A DNA stretch of 64,000 bases from Dankookia rubra (GCF_004355005.1 NZ_SMSJ01000002.1:232158-296157), one strand, 5' to 3'. Numbered from the stretch's first letter, positions 26,793-36,165 are shown. A program made the numbers and translations. Notes: generated from the sequence alone by a model not told the origin.

Positions 26793-27529
26793 GCCGCGTC
26801 CCGCCGCTCGCAGGCCTCGGGTTCGGCCGACCAGGCCTCGGCCATCATCCGCGCGCGCAGCCGGTTGGCCGCGGTCAGCACCTCCCCGGTCGCGCCCCAG
26901 CCGAGGCAGTCCCGCGCCAGCAGCAGGGTGTCGGGGAACTCCCGCCGGACCAGGTCGAGGTCGTGCAGCACCGCGACCACGGTCCGCCCTTCGCCGTGCC
27001 AGCGATGCACCATGGCCAAAAGGTCGGCGGCGGTCCGCGCGTCGAGCGCGTTGAAGGGTTCGTCCAGCAGGATCACCGGCGCATCCTGTAGCAGCAGCCT
27101 GGCAAACAGCACCCGCTGGAATTGCCCGGCCGAGAGGCTGCCGACCGGGCGCCCGGCGAAGCCGTCGAGCCCGACCGCGGCCAGCGCCGCGAGCGCCCGC
27201 CCGCGTCCGGCGGCTCCGATGGCGCGGAAAGCCCCGGCCTCGCGCCACAATCCGAACAACACGGCGTCGAGGCAGGACACCGGGAAGCCCCGATCGAGCG
27301 CCGCCGCCTGCGGCAGCAGCGCGACCTGGCCGGCCGCCCCTTCGATCCGGCCGGCATCAGGCCGGTGCAGCCCGGCCAGCGCACGCAGCAGGGTGGACTT
27401 GCCGGCGCCGTTCGGCCCGACCACCGCGGTCAGGCTGCCCGGCGCGAAACGGCCGGAGACATGGTGCACCGCCGGCCGCCGGGCATGGGAGACGGTGACG
27501 TCGGTCAGCCGGATCTCGGCCGGCCTCAT
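26789..27529 (-). CDS. znuC: Zinc ABC transporter ATP-binding protein
   Basis: 246 residues. Walker A GPNGAGKST, Q-loop LLPQAAAL, signature LSAGQFQRV, Walker B VILLDEPFNALD and the switch histidine in VLHDLDLV are all present. It powers ZnuB. The ATG overlaps the stop of the small membrane-peptide gene (ATGA), and its own stop overlaps the CTG start of znuB, so three genes are translationally coupled. Transcription should be under Zur control through the palindrome at 27658-27676. Confidence 0.93.
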   Translation of the reverse strand: MRPAEIRLTDVTVSHARRPAVHHVSGRFAPGSLTAVVGPNGAGKSTLLRALAGLHRPDAGRIEGAAGQVALLPQAAALDRGFPVSCLDAVLFGLWREAGAFRAIGAAGRGRALAALAAVGLDGFAGRPVGSLSAGQFQRVLFARLLLQDAPVILLDEPFNALDARTAADLLAMVHRWHGEGRTVVAVLHDLDLVRREFPDTLLLARDCLGWGATGEVLTAANRLRARMMAEAWSAEPEACERRDAA

Positions 27530-27657
27530 GCCGCCAGGGCCCAGGCAACCGCGGCCCACAGCACCGCCGCGACGCCGCCGGCCAGCGCCAGGCGGGCGCC
27601 GGCACCGGAGGACAGGGCGAGCGGATCGGGAATGGACCAGCGGGAAACGGAATGCAT
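27526..27657 (-). CDS. 43-residue single-span membrane peptide of the zinc operon
   Basis: 43 residues: a short polar head (MHSVSRWSIPDPLALSS) and one hydrophobic segment (LALAGGVAAVLWAAVAWALA). Its stop overlaps the znuC ATG in ATGA, and its ATG lies directly at the Zur-type palindrome, both of which support a real coding unit. Function unknown; it might anchor or modulate the ZnuBC complex, or act only as a coupled leader. It is below the size most gene finders accept. Confidence 0.6.
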   Translation of the reverse strand: MHSVSRWSIPDPLALSSGAGARLALAGGVAAVLWAAVAWALAA

Positions 27658-27676
27658 GATGTTATTACATAACATC
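27658..27676. promoter_or_regulatory. Zur-box candidate of the znuCB operon
   Basis: GATGTTATTACATAACATC is a perfect 19-bp palindrome with a 3-base centre and the GTTAT-N3-ATAAC core seen in Zur sites. It is strikingly AT-rich in this GC-rich region and abuts the start codon of the first operon gene, so a bound repressor would block transcription in zinc-replete cells. The cognate regulator is probably the Zur-like protein encoded at 39464-39976. Confidence 0.85.
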
Positions 27677-27874
27677 CAGTCCTCCCCTGCAACACCCCTT
27701 CCCGACGACGCGGTACCCCGCGGCATGTGATATGCTGCCAAGGTCACAGCGCTTGAGTGCGGGGTGACAGTTCTCGCCGGTTCCGCTAGCCCTGTCTCGC
27801 GGCGCCGTGAGCCGATAAGCGCCCATTCCACGTTACGGTGTCCTATTCCATCAACCAGGACTTAATGTCCCGCG

Positions 27875-30304
27875 ATGCATCAGGCCTCCCCCGCCCATGA
27901 TCAGGCTGTCGTCCCGCCAGCCCCGGCTACGGATGGCGGCTGGCGGCTGCGCCCGGGCGGCATGCGGCTCTCGACCCGGCTCATCCTCATCATCGCCACC
28001 TCCCTGCTGCCGATCCTGGCCATGCAGGTCGCCATCGCCTGGAGCCAGTGGTCCGAGCGCAAGGCGCAGCTGGCCGACCTGACGATCCAGCAGGCCCAGC
28101 TCCTCGCCGGCAACCTCGACGGCATCGCCCAGGGCGCCCGCATCCTTCTGGGTGCGGCGACCGAGAGCCTGGAGGTGCGGCAGCTTGAGCCGGGCTGCGA
28201 CCGGCAGCTCGCCCGGCTGCGGCGGCATGCGCCGGGCTATGCCTTCATCGCCCTGGTCGATCCCGCCGGGCATGTCGCCTGCGCCTCCGACCCCAGCCTC
28301 GCGGTGCGGGATGCGGACGCCGGCTGGATCGCCGCCGCCCGCGTCGTCACCGAATTCGGTGCCGGCCGCTACACGAAGACGAGCGGCAACCCGGACGGGG
28401 TGCTGCCCTTCTACCTGCCCATCGCCACCGATACGGCGGCCGGTGGCGGCACGCTTGTCGCGGCGCTCGAGCTTGGCTGGCTGGAACAGGCGCTGCAGCG
28501 GATGAAGCGGGACGGCTCGCCCTTCATCGCCTCCTCCGTGCTGACCCTGGCCGATGCGGATGGCGTGATCCTCGCCCGCGACCAGCGGCATGCTGACTTC
28601 GTCGGGCAGTCCTTCCCACCCGCTGCCATGTCGCTGCTGCAAAGTCCCACCCCGGGCAACCTGCGGCTCCGCAGCATCGACGGGACCGAGCGGCTGATCG
28701 GCTATTCGCCGCCGACGCGGGAGAATTACGGCGTCGCCGCGGTGATCGGCTTCGACGAGCAGGAGCTGCTGCGCGACATCAAGCAGGCGCTGCTGCGGGG
28801 TGTGCTGATCGTCGGCGGCGGCAGCCTGCTGGCGCTCGGCATGACCTTGCTGGTCGCCCGCCGCTTCATCGCCGCGCCGACCGATGCGCTGCTGCAGGCC
28901 GCCCGCCGCTGGCGCGCCGGCGACCTGGCGGCACGCGCGCCTGGGGCCGGCCGGCATTCCGAATTCGGCCAGCTCGCCGGCGCCTTCAACCGCATGGCCG
29001 TGGCGCTGCAGCAGCGGGAGGAGGAGCTGCGGCACCACGCCCAGTTGCTGGAGGACCGCGTCGCCGACCGCACCCAGGCGCTGCGCCAGGCGAACGCCCG
29101 GCTGGAGGCCGAGGTGCAGGAACGCCGCAATACCGAAGCCGCGCTGCTCCAGGCGCAGAAGCTGCAGGCGGTCGGCCAGCTCGCCGGCGGCATCGCGCAC
29201 GACTTCAACAACGTCCTTCAGGCGGTGCTCGGCGGCGTCGCGCTGATCGCCAAGCGGGCCGGCGACCCCGCCGCGGTGGCGCGGCTGACCGGGATGGTCG
29301 AGGAAGCGGCGCAACGCGGCCAGTCCATCACCCGCCGGCTGCTCGCCTTCTCGCGGCGGGAGGAGCTGCGGGCCGACCGGCTGGATGTCGGCGCCCTGCT
29401 GGTCGGGCTGCGCGAGGTGCTGGCGGCGACGCTCGGCGCCGGGATCCGGGTGGAAGTGGAGGCGCCGCCGGCGCTGCCCGCGGTCTTCGCCGATCGGGGC
29501 CAGCTTGAGACGGTGCTGGTCAACCTGGCGACCAATGCACGTGACGCCATGGAAAAGGGCGGCCGGCTGACCCTGATGGCCGAGCCCTTGACGGTGGCGC
29601 CGGAGGATCCGGGCGGCCTCGCCGCCGGCGACTTTATCCGCGTGACGGTGGCCGATACCGGCGCGGGGATGAGCGTCGAGACCCTGGCCCGGGCTGGCGA
29701 GCCCTTCTTCACCACCAAACCGGTCGGCCGCGGCACCGGCCTCGGCCTCGCCATGGCGCGCAGCTTCGCCGAGGGCTCGGGCGGACGGATGACGATCGAG
29801 AGCAAGCCCGGCTGCGGCACCCACATCGCGCTCTGGCTGCCGGCGATGGCCGCGGCGGCGGAAGCCCTGGTGGCCGCCCCGCCCCGTCAGGCGCGCCCCG
29901 CCATGGCGATGTCCTGCCGCGCCCGGGTTCTGCTGGTGGATGACGAGCCGGTGGTGCGGGAGGTGCTGGCGACCCAGCTGGCCGATGCCGGCTACGCGGT
30001 GACCGAGGCCGAGGATGGCGCCGCCGCCCTCGCCCTGCTCGCCGGAGGCATGGCCTGCGACGTCCTCGTCTCCGATCTGGCGATGGAGGGGATCGACGGT
30101 GTCACCCTGATCCGCGAGGTGCGGCGCGCCCGGCCCGGCTTGCCGGCCATCCTGGTCACCGGCTACGCCGGCGACGCGGCGGCTCTCGCGGTCGGCCAGC
30201 GGGTGGACGGCACCTTCACCCTGCTGCGCAAGCCGGTGACGGGAGCGCTGCTGGTCGACCAGGTGGCGGCGCTGCTCGGCTGGCGGGAGACGGTGCAGGG
30301 CTGA
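27875..30304 (+). CDS. Hybrid sensor histidine kinase with receiver domain
   Basis: 809 residues. Order: membrane span near 33-55; a ~250-residue periplasmic sensor (Cache-like); second span near 306-328; HAMP; coiled coil (EEELRHHAQLLEDRVADR); dimerisation/phosphoacceptor with His in GGIAHDFNN (about 442); ATPase with NLATNARDAM, DTGAGM and GTGLGLAM; and a C-terminal receiver (LLVDDEPVV, acceptor Asp in VSDLAMEG, about 734). Such hybrids pass phosphate to a separate response regulator, none of which is adjacent. An ATG near 27962 is an alternative start. Confidence 0.92.
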   Translation: MHQASPAHDQAVVPPAPATDGGWRLRPGGMRLSTRLILIIATSLLPILAMQVAIAWSQWSERKAQLADLTIQQAQLLAGNLDGIAQGARILLGAATESLEVRQLEPGCDRQLARLRRHAPGYAFIALVDPAGHVACASDPSLAVRDADAGWIAAARVVTEFGAGRYTKTSGNPDGVLPFYLPIATDTAAGGGTLVAALELGWLEQALQRMKRDGSPFIASSVLTLADADGVILARDQRHADFVGQSFPPAAMSLLQSPTPGNLRLRSIDGTERLIGYSPPTRENYGVAAVIGFDEQELLRDIKQALLRGVLIVGGGSLLALGMTLLVARRFIAAPTDALLQAARRWRAGDLAARAPGAGRHSEFGQLAGAFNRMAVALQQREEELRHHAQLLEDRVADRTQALRQANARLEAEVQERRNTEAALLQAQKLQAVGQLAGGIAHDFNNVLQAVLGGVALIAKRAGDPAAVARLTGMVEEAAQRGQSITRRLLAFSRREELRADRLDVGALLVGLREVLAATLGAGIRVEVEAPPALPAVFADRGQLETVLVNLATNARDAMEKGGRLTLMAEPLTVAPEDPGGLAAGDFIRVTVADTGAGMSVETLARAGEPFFTTKPVGRGTGLGLAMARSFAEGSGGRMTIESKPGCGTHIALWLPAMAAAAEALVAAPPRQARPAMAMSCRARVLLVDDEPVVREVLATQLADAGYAVTEAEDGAAALALLAGGMACDVLVSDLAMEGIDGVTLIREVRRARPGLPAILVTGYAGDAAALAVGQRVDGTFTLLRKPVTGALLVDQVAALLGWRETVQG

Positions 30305-30495
30305 TCGCCGGGGGATGGAGCGCCCGCCCGCGTAACTCTGCGCTGGGAGCGCCCATCGACGGCGCCGTCGCATGCATGCGCAGGCACGGGGTGTTCCACC
30401 GCGCCGGTGCAGGCCACGCGAAGACCGCGGGCAGCGACCGCGCCGGCGTCATCCTCGGCGCCAGTTCGGCGCGGCGGGGGTCCAGGTCGCAGTGC

Positions 30496-31440
30496 TCAGG
30501 GCGCCGCGTGGGGCGGAGGCGGTGCGGCGGCAGGCGCCAACTCACTGCCCGTCCCTCCACCGCTGGCTTGGCGTCGGCCCAGACGGTGCACCGCCGACTG
30601 CGCGATCCGCTGGAGCGGCGTCAGGTAGAGTTGCGCGACGGTTGAGAACTCGCCGCTGCCCGGCGGCAGGCCCGGCTGGTAGACATCCCCCGGCCGCGAA
30701 TAGGCTATCGTGCCGAACAGGCGGTCCCAACACGAGAACAGCAATCCGAAGTTCTTGTCCCAATGTTCACGCAGGCAGCTGTGGTGCAGTTGATGCTGCG
30801 CGGGGCTGAGCAGATAGCGCTCCAGCCAGCCATAGGACAGCCGCACATGCGAATGGCGCAAGTGATGGAAACTGAGCGCGTTGACGATGTAGTAGGCATC
30901 CACCTTGGCAACGAAGAATTCGGCCAGCGGCAACGCGAAGGCATAGGCCAGGACACCGGCCGCCACGCCGACAGCCGTCGCTGTGCAGACCTGCTCGAAG
31001 ATCGTCTGCAGCGGGTGCAGGCGGCGGTTGGTGAGGGGCACCAGGAACTCGGCCGAGTGGTGGGTCTTGTGCAGCTCCCACAACGAAGCATAGGCGTGCA
31101 GGAGGTAGTGGCCGAAGAATGTCATGAAATCTTCGACGATGATCAGCAGCAGCAGCATGGTCGCCCAGGCGAGTCCGCTCATCTCACCGGCCGGCCTCTC
31201 CCCGAGGAGTTGCGTCAGGCCCGCATGCACCGCAATGGCCAGGGCGATATTGCCGACAACGAAGGGCAATATCGCGAACGGATGGATCAGCTTGAGGCTG
31301 AGCATGTAGAACAGGTCCAGGCGGGAGGACCGATGGCGGAGGATTTCGGGCGGAAAGCTGAAGCGAAGATACCCGCGCAGGCTTCGCTGGCCTGCAGAGA
31401 CTTGAACCCAGAAAGCAATGAAGCTTCCAACTAAAGTCAT
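30496..31440 (-). CDS. Sterol desaturase / fatty acid hydroxylase-family membrane protein
   Basis: 314 residues with four to five membrane spans and the eight-histidine di-iron site in its usual clusters: HYLLH, HKTHHS, HHLRHSH and HQLHHS. Family members hydroxylate or desaturate lipids using O2. The C-terminal ~30 residues are a proline/alanine tail outside the fold. Codon use is less GC-biased than in the neighbours and the upstream region is AT-rich, which hints at a transferred gene. Substrate unknown. Confidence 0.85.
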   Translation of the reverse strand: MTLVGSFIAFWVQVSAGQRSLRGYLRFSFPPEILRHRSSRLDLFYMLSLKLIHPFAILPFVVGNIALAIAVHAGLTQLLGERPAGEMSGLAWATMLLLLIIVEDFMTFFGHYLLHAYASLWELHKTHHSAEFLVPLTNRRLHPLQTIFEQVCTATAVGVAAGVLAYAFALPLAEFFVAKVDAYYIVNALSFHHLRHSHVRLSYGWLERYLLSPAQHQLHHSCLREHWDKNFGLLFSCWDRLFGTIAYSRPGDVYQPGLPPGSGEFSTVAQLYLTPLQRIAQSAVHRLGRRQASGGGTGSELAPAAAPPPPHAAP

Positions 31441-31785
31441 CGCTCAGGTGAACAAGATGAGTAGAGGACCCGCGGCAATTAAACGCGCGATGACGGCATC
31501 CAGGATGCTCAAGACAAAAAACCTCCTCAGATATTCCCCTCCCGGTGGGGCAACCTTTCGATTACGTTCAGCCTGATCGGTATCGGTGGAGGAAGGAAGA
31601 GGCCTTACTTTACAAAATATTAAGTAATGACCTGACCAGAGCCACTTTTTCGTTACAATATTACCCACGGTTTCTGAGGCTCGCCTATCGGCATGCCTCT
31701 GGTCGGGCGAGGCAGGACAGCCACAGTGGCGGGGCTCGACAGACGTCGCCGTCCCTCCAGCGGGCCACGCGGCGGAGCCGCCACG
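31441..31785. other. AT-richer intergenic region with a possible coupled small ORF
   Basis: This 345-bp gap is visibly poorer in GC than the rest of the window (for example TTTACAAAATATTAAG near 31607). A 74-codon minus-strand frame (31444-31668) ends 3 bp before the desaturase ATG; its last 25 residues are hydrophobic (LSILDAVIARLIAAGPLLIL). That position would allow translational coupling, but the frame has no recognisable family and no clear ribosome binding site. The gap must also hold the desaturase promoter. Confidence 0.4.
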
Positions 31786-32703
31786 TCACCGGCGAAGGCC
31801 CAAGGCGACCTCGCGCCGCCAGATATAAAGCCCGCTGGCGACCAGCACGGCGATGCCGGCGACATCCCAGCGATCCGGCAGTTCAGCCCAGACCACGGCG
31901 CCGAGCGTGGTGGTCCAGAGGATGGCGGAGTACTCGAAGGGTGCGAGCAGCGTCGCCTCGCCGCGCCGGTAGCCCTCGGTCATCATCACCTGGGCGGCGG
32001 CCGAGATCACCCCGATCGCCACCAGGAAGGCCCATTGCCCAGCGCTCGGCCAAGCCCAGCCGGGCAGGCTGGCAAGGCCGGACAGCGCCGCGGCGCCGAG
32101 CGCGAACCAGACCACGATGGCGACATTCCCCTCCCCCGCATCGCCCATGCGACGGATGGTGATCATCGCCAGCGCCCAGGCGAGGGCCCCGGCCAGCACC
32201 GCCAGCAACCCGCCGGCATGCGCGCCGGCCGCGCCGCCCGGCAGGGTCATCAGCAGCACGCCGCCGAAGCCGGCCAGCACCGCCGCGCCGCGCCGCGGTC
32301 CGACCCGCTCGCCCAGCAGCGGGATCGATAGCAGCGTCAGGAACAGCGGCATGGTGAACCCGAGCGCGGTCACGGTGGCCAGCGGCAGCACGGTCAGCCC
32401 GTAGAAGCTGGCAACCATCCCGCCGAGCCCGGCCACCAGACGCATCGCGTGCAGCCCGGGGTGGCGGGTCCGCAGCGCCGCCAAGCCGCCGGCCCGCCAG
32501 AGCAGCGGCAGCAGGACCAGCACGGCGAAGAGGTTGCGGCAAAGCACCACCTGGGCCAACGGCACCTGCCCGCCCAGCGCCTTGACGCATGCCCCGGCGA
32601 GCGAGAACAGGCAGGCCGCGCCGAGGATCATCAGCACCGCCCGGCGACGGGACGCGGCGGCGGTCACCGCCCCGGCGAGGGTGGCGGCGGGTGCTTCTGG
32701 CAT
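31786..32703 (-). CDS. EamA-family (DMT) membrane transporter
   Basis: 305 residues, ten membrane segments in two EamA repeats; the first ends TALGFTMPLFLTLLSIPLLGERV, the second LLAPFEYSAILWTTTLGAVVW. Probable metabolite exporter of the inner membrane, substrate unknown. Its 5' end faces the NUDIX gene across a 48-bp divergent gap. Confidence 0.87.
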   Translation of the reverse strand: MPEAPAATLAGAVTAAASRRRAVLMILGAACLFSLAGACVKALGGQVPLAQVVLCRNLFAVLVLLPLLWRAGGLAALRTRHPGLHAMRLVAGLGGMVASFYGLTVLPLATVTALGFTMPLFLTLLSIPLLGERVGPRRGAAVLAGFGGVLLMTLPGGAAGAHAGGLLAVLAGALAWALAMITIRRMGDAGEGNVAIVVWFALGAAALSGLASLPGWAWPSAGQWAFLVAIGVISAAAQVMMTEGYRRGEATLLAPFEYSAILWTTTLGAVVWAELPDRWDVAGIAVLVASGLYIWRREVALGLRR

Positions 32704-32751
32704 TCTCGGTCCATGGACGGCGTATGCCCTCAAGGGTAGGGTCGCCGCCGC

Positions 32752-33390
32752 ATGAAAGCCAGACCAGCGAAGGCGCCGCCCATTCCGGCGCATCCCGGCG
32801 TGACGGTGCTGGAGGACGAGGTCGTCTGGGACGGCCGCTTCCCGCTGCAGCGCGTCCGCTTCACCTATGCCCGCTTCGACGGCAGCCAGTCCGGCGAGCT
32901 GGTCTGGGAGCTCTGGCGCCGCCATGCCGGAGTCGCCGTGCTGCCCTACGACCCCATCGCCGATTCCGTGGCGCTGATCGAGCAGTTCCGCCTGCCGGCG
33001 CTGGCCGCAGGGCTCGACCCCATCATGGTCGAATGCCCGGCCGGCCTGCAGGAGATCGGCGAGGCGCCGGAGCAGGTGGCGCGGCGCGAGACGCTGGAGG
33101 AGACCGGCCTCCGCCCCGACCGCTTCGAGCTGATCTGCCGCACCATGCTGATGCAGGGCGGCTGCGACGAGACGATGCACTACTACGCCGCCCGGGTCCG
33201 CCTGCCGGCGCCGGGCGAGGCCGGCGAATACGGGCTGCTCGACGAGCACGAGAATACCCGGGTGCTGGTGCTGCCGGCGGAGCAGGCCTTCGCCATGCTC
33301 GATGCCAATCGGATCATGAATGCGACGGCGATGGTCTGCCTCTGGTGGCTGCGGCATCACCGGGCGCGGCTGCGACAGGAATGGGCGTGA
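32752..33390 (+). CDS. NUDIX hydrolase, ADP-ribose pyrophosphatase type
   Basis: 212 residues. The NUDIX box is complete (GLQEIGEAPEQVARRETLEETG), with a preceding FRLPAL segment and an N-terminal beta domain as in ADP-ribose pyrophosphatases (NudF). It cleaves ADP-ribose or related nucleoside diphosphate compounds. Its stop overlaps the ATG of the AlaX gene (TGATG), so the two are co-translated. Confidence 0.87.
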   Translation: MKARPAKAPPIPAHPGVTVLEDEVVWDGRFPLQRVRFTYARFDGSQSGELVWELWRRHAGVAVLPYDPIADSVALIEQFRLPALAAGLDPIMVECPAGLQEIGEAPEQVARRETLEETGLRPDRFELICRTMLMQGGCDETMHYYAARVRLPAPGEAGEYGLLDEHENTRVLVLPAEQAFAMLDANRIMNATAMVCLWWLRHHRARLRQEWA

Positions 33391-34112
33391 TGCCGACTGA
33401 ACTTCTCTACCGTGACGATGCCTATGCGCGCGAGGCGAGCGCGACCGTGCTGGCTGCCGGCCCCGAGGGCGTGCTGCTGGACCGGACACCCTTCTATGCC
33501 CAGGCCGGCGGCCAGCCGGGCGATGCCGGCTGGCTACGCTGGGATGGTGGCGAAGCCGCCATCACCAAGGCGGTGAAGGGCGAGGCCGATACCGTGCTGC
33601 ACCTGCCGGCCGAGGGCGCCGCGCTTCCTCCCGCCGGCGCGACGGTCACCGCGGCGCTCGACTGGACGCCGCGCCACCGGCACATGCGGATGCACACCGC
33701 GCTGCACCTGCTCTGCAGCCTGATCCCCGGGGCCGGGGTGACCGGCGGGCAGATCGGCGCCGAGCGCTCGCGGCTCGACTTCGACCTCGCCGCGCCACCG
33801 ACCAAGGAATGGCTGACCGAGCGGCTGAACGCCCTGGTCGCCGGGGACCATGCGGTGGGCGAGCGCTGGATCAGCGAGGCGGAGCTGGACGAGAACCCGT
33901 CCCTGGTCCGCACCCTCTCGGTCCAGCCGCCGCGCGGCGCCGGGCGGATCCGCCTGGTGCGGATCGGCACCGAGGACGCGCCGGTGGACCTGCAGCCCTG
34001 CGGCGGCACGCATGTGTGCAGCACCGCGGAGATCGGCCGGGTCGAGGTGACGAAGCTCGAGAACAAGGGCAAGCAGAACCGGCGCGTGTATCTCGTGCTG
34101 AGTGGGGAGTGA
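33390..34112 (+). CDS. Alanyl-tRNA editing protein, AlaX-M type
   Basis: 240 residues. It is a free-standing version of the AlaRS editing domain that removes serine from mischarged tRNA-Ala. The four zinc ligands are visible in HTALHLL and CGGTHV. The medium length with an N-terminal RTPFYAQAGGQPGD module marks the AlaX-M branch. I start at ATG 33390 (TGATG overlap with the NUDIX stop; AGGA upstream); ATG 33381 is possible but has no binding site. Confidence 0.9.
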   Translation: MPTELLYRDDAYAREASATVLAAGPEGVLLDRTPFYAQAGGQPGDAGWLRWDGGEAAITKAVKGEADTVLHLPAEGAALPPAGATVTAALDWTPRHRHMRMHTALHLLCSLIPGAGVTGGQIGAERSRLDFDLAAPPTKEWLTERLNALVAGDHAVGERWISEAELDENPSLVRTLSVQPPRGAGRIRLVRIGTEDAPVDLQPCGGTHVCSTAEIGRVEVTKLENKGKQNRRVYLVLSGE

Positions 34113-34117
34113 TCGGC

Positions 34118-34963
34118 ATGCAGAACCTGGTCAGCACGGAATGGCTCGCGGCTGAGCTCGGCAAGCCCGACCTCATGGTCTTCGACGCGACGAAATTCCT
34201 TCCCAACGAGAACCAGGACGGGAAGGCGAATTTCGCCGCCGCGCATATCCCCGGCGCCGGCTACTTCGACATCGACGTGGTCGCCGACCCCGACAGCAGC
34301 CTGCCGCACATGATCCCGACCGCGGCGCGGTTCGAGACGCTGCTCGGCGCGCTCGGCGTGTCCAACACGACGCGCGTAATCTTCTACGACCAGAAGGGCC
34401 TGGCCTCCGCGGCGCGCGGCTGGTGGCTGATGCGGCTGTTCGGGCATCACCATGCCGCGGTTCTCGACGGCGGCTTCCCGAAATGGCTGAAGGAGGGCCG
34501 CGCGACGGAAGCCGGCCCGCCTGCCGCCCCGGCGCCCGCCCGCTTCGTCGCCGATTTCGAGGCCGAGCTGGTCCGCGGGATCGGCGACGTGAAGCGGATC
34601 GTGCGGCAAGGGGGCGGCGGCGCGCTGATCCTCGACGCGCGTGCCAAGGGCCGCTTCGACGGCACCGCGCCGGAGCCCCGGCCCGGCCTGCCCTCCGGCC
34701 ACATGCCGGGCGCGGCCAGCGTGCCGTTCAACCTGCTGCTCAACGCCGACCAGACCATGAAGGACAGGGCGGCGCTGCACGCGATCTTCGCCGAGGCGGG
34801 CGTCACCGCCGAACGCCCCGTCGTCACCTCCTGCGGCACCGGCGTCACCGCCTGCATCCTGGCGCTCGGCCTGCTGCAGGCAGGCTTCCCGGAGCCGGCC
34901 GTGTATGATGGGTCCTGGACCGAATGGGCCTCCCGACCCGAGACACCGAAGGTGCACAGCTGA
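34118..34963 (+). CDS. sseA: 3-mercaptopyruvate sulfurtransferase, two-domain rhodanese
   Basis: 281 residues in two rhodanese domains. The active-site loop in the second domain is CGTGVTAC, close to the CGSGVT of mercaptopyruvate sulfurtransferases rather than the CRKGVT of thiosulfate enzymes. It moves sulfur from 3-mercaptopyruvate to thiol acceptors. It follows AlaX by 5 bp and overlaps the lyase gene (TGATG), so sulfur amino-acid handling is a reasonable shared theme. Confidence 0.88.
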   Translation: MQNLVSTEWLAAELGKPDLMVFDATKFLPNENQDGKANFAAAHIPGAGYFDIDVVADPDSSLPHMIPTAARFETLLGALGVSNTTRVIFYDQKGLASAARGWWLMRLFGHHHAAVLDGGFPKWLKEGRATEAGPPAAPAPARFVADFEAELVRGIGDVKRIVRQGGGGALILDARAKGRFDGTAPEPRPGLPSGHMPGAASVPFNLLLNADQTMKDRAALHAIFAEAGVTAERPVVTSCGTGVTACILALGLLQAGFPEPAVYDGSWTEWASRPETPKVHS

Positions 34964-36165
34964 TGCCGGACGATCATGCCTCGAAGACCAGGACCTACGG
35001 CTTCTCCACCCGGATGAGCCATGCCGGCCGGGCCGGCACGCATGTGCATGGCTTCGTCAATCCCGGCGTGCACCGCGGCTCGACCGTGCTCTTCCCGAAC
35101 TCGGCGGCGCGGCGCGACGGCGCCAAGCACCGGTTCGAGCAGTTCATGACCTATGGCACGCAGGGCGGCCCGACCCACTACGCGCTGGAGGATGTGATCG
35201 CCGAGATCGAGGGCGGCACCCGCGCCATGATCCTCGGCACCGGCCTCGCCGCCGTCGCGGTGCCGCTGATGGCTTGGTTGAAGGCGGGCGACCATTGCCT
35301 GATGCCGGACAGCGCCTATGGCCCGGCGCGCAACCTCTGCGAGGGGCTGCTGAAGGGTTGGGGCGTCGAGACCACCTACTACGACCCGACGGTGGACGAG
35401 GCCGGGATGGCGGCGCTGATCCGCCCGAACACCCGCGTCGTCTACACCGAAAGTCCCGGCAGCCACACCTTCGAGGTGCAGGACATCCCCGCCATTGCCC
35501 GCGCCGCGCATGCCCGTGGCTGCAAGGTCATGATGGACAATACCTGGGGCATCCATCACTTCATGCCCTTCACGCACGGCGTCGACGTCTCGATCCAGGC
35601 GCTGACCAAGTATGTCGGCGGGCATTCCGACGTGCTGCTCGGCAGCGCGACGGTGAACTCCGAGGAGGACTGGAAGGTCCTGCGCGGCGCCGGCTCGCAG
35701 CTCGGCCAATATGCCTCGCCCGACGATTGCTGGCTGGCGCTGCGCGGGGTGCGGACCATGAATGTCCGCCTGAAGCGCCAGGAGGCCAGCGGGATCGAGG
35801 TGGCGCGCTGGCTGAGCGCGCGGCCCGAGGTGCTGCGGGTGATGCACCCGGCGCTGCCGGAGCATCCGCAGCACGACCTCTGGAAGCGCGACTTCACCGG
35901 GTCCTGCAGCCTGTTCGGCGTGGTCTTCCAGCCGCGATACGCGATCGAGGACGTATACCGCTTCATCGACGCGCTGGCGCTCTTCGGCATCGGCGCCAGC
36001 TGGGGCGGCTTCGAGAGCCTGGCAATCGCCACCACCGGCAACATCACCCGCACCGCCGGGTCAGGCGATTTCGGCGGGCCGATGGCGCGCATCCATATCG
36101 GGCTCGAGGATCCGGCCGACCTGATCGCCGACCTCGAGCAGGGCCTTGCCCGGCTCACAGGCTGA
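34963..36165 (+). CDS. metC: Cystathionine beta-lyase
   Basis: 400 residues of the Cys/Met metabolism PLP family. The PLP lysine is in QALTKYVGGHSDVLLG, with YGPARNL and MDNTWGIHHFMPF as further cofactor contacts. The sequence is closer to MetC (cystathionine or cysteine lyase) than to gamma-synthases. It overlaps the sulfurtransferase gene by 3 bp and is last of the NUDIX-AlaX-sulfurtransferase-lyase run; its end overlaps the convergent GNAT gene by 11 bp. Confidence 0.88.
   Translation: MPDDHASKTRTYGFSTRMSHAGRAGTHVHGFVNPGVHRGSTVLFPNSAARRDGAKHRFEQFMTYGTQGGPTHYALEDVIAEIEGGTRAMILGTGLAAVAVPLMAWLKAGDHCLMPDSAYGPARNLCEGLLKGWGVETTYYDPTVDEAGMAALIRPNTRVVYTESPGSHTFEVQDIPAIARAAHARGCKVMMDNTWGIHHFMPFTHGVDVSIQALTKYVGGHSDVLLGSATVNSEEDWKVLRGAGSQLGQYASPDDCWLALRGVRTMNVRLKRQEASGIEVARWLSARPEVLRVMHPALPEHPQHDLWKRDFTGSCSLFGVVFQPRYAIEDVYRFIDALALFGIGASWGGFESLAIATTGNITRTAGSGDFGGPMARIHIGLEDPADLIADLEQGLARLTG

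Noticed and set aside
27851-30373. Long open frame opposite the histidine kinase
   Set aside because: The kinase domains are unambiguous; the antisense frame has only His/Gln/Arg-rich low-complexity sequence.
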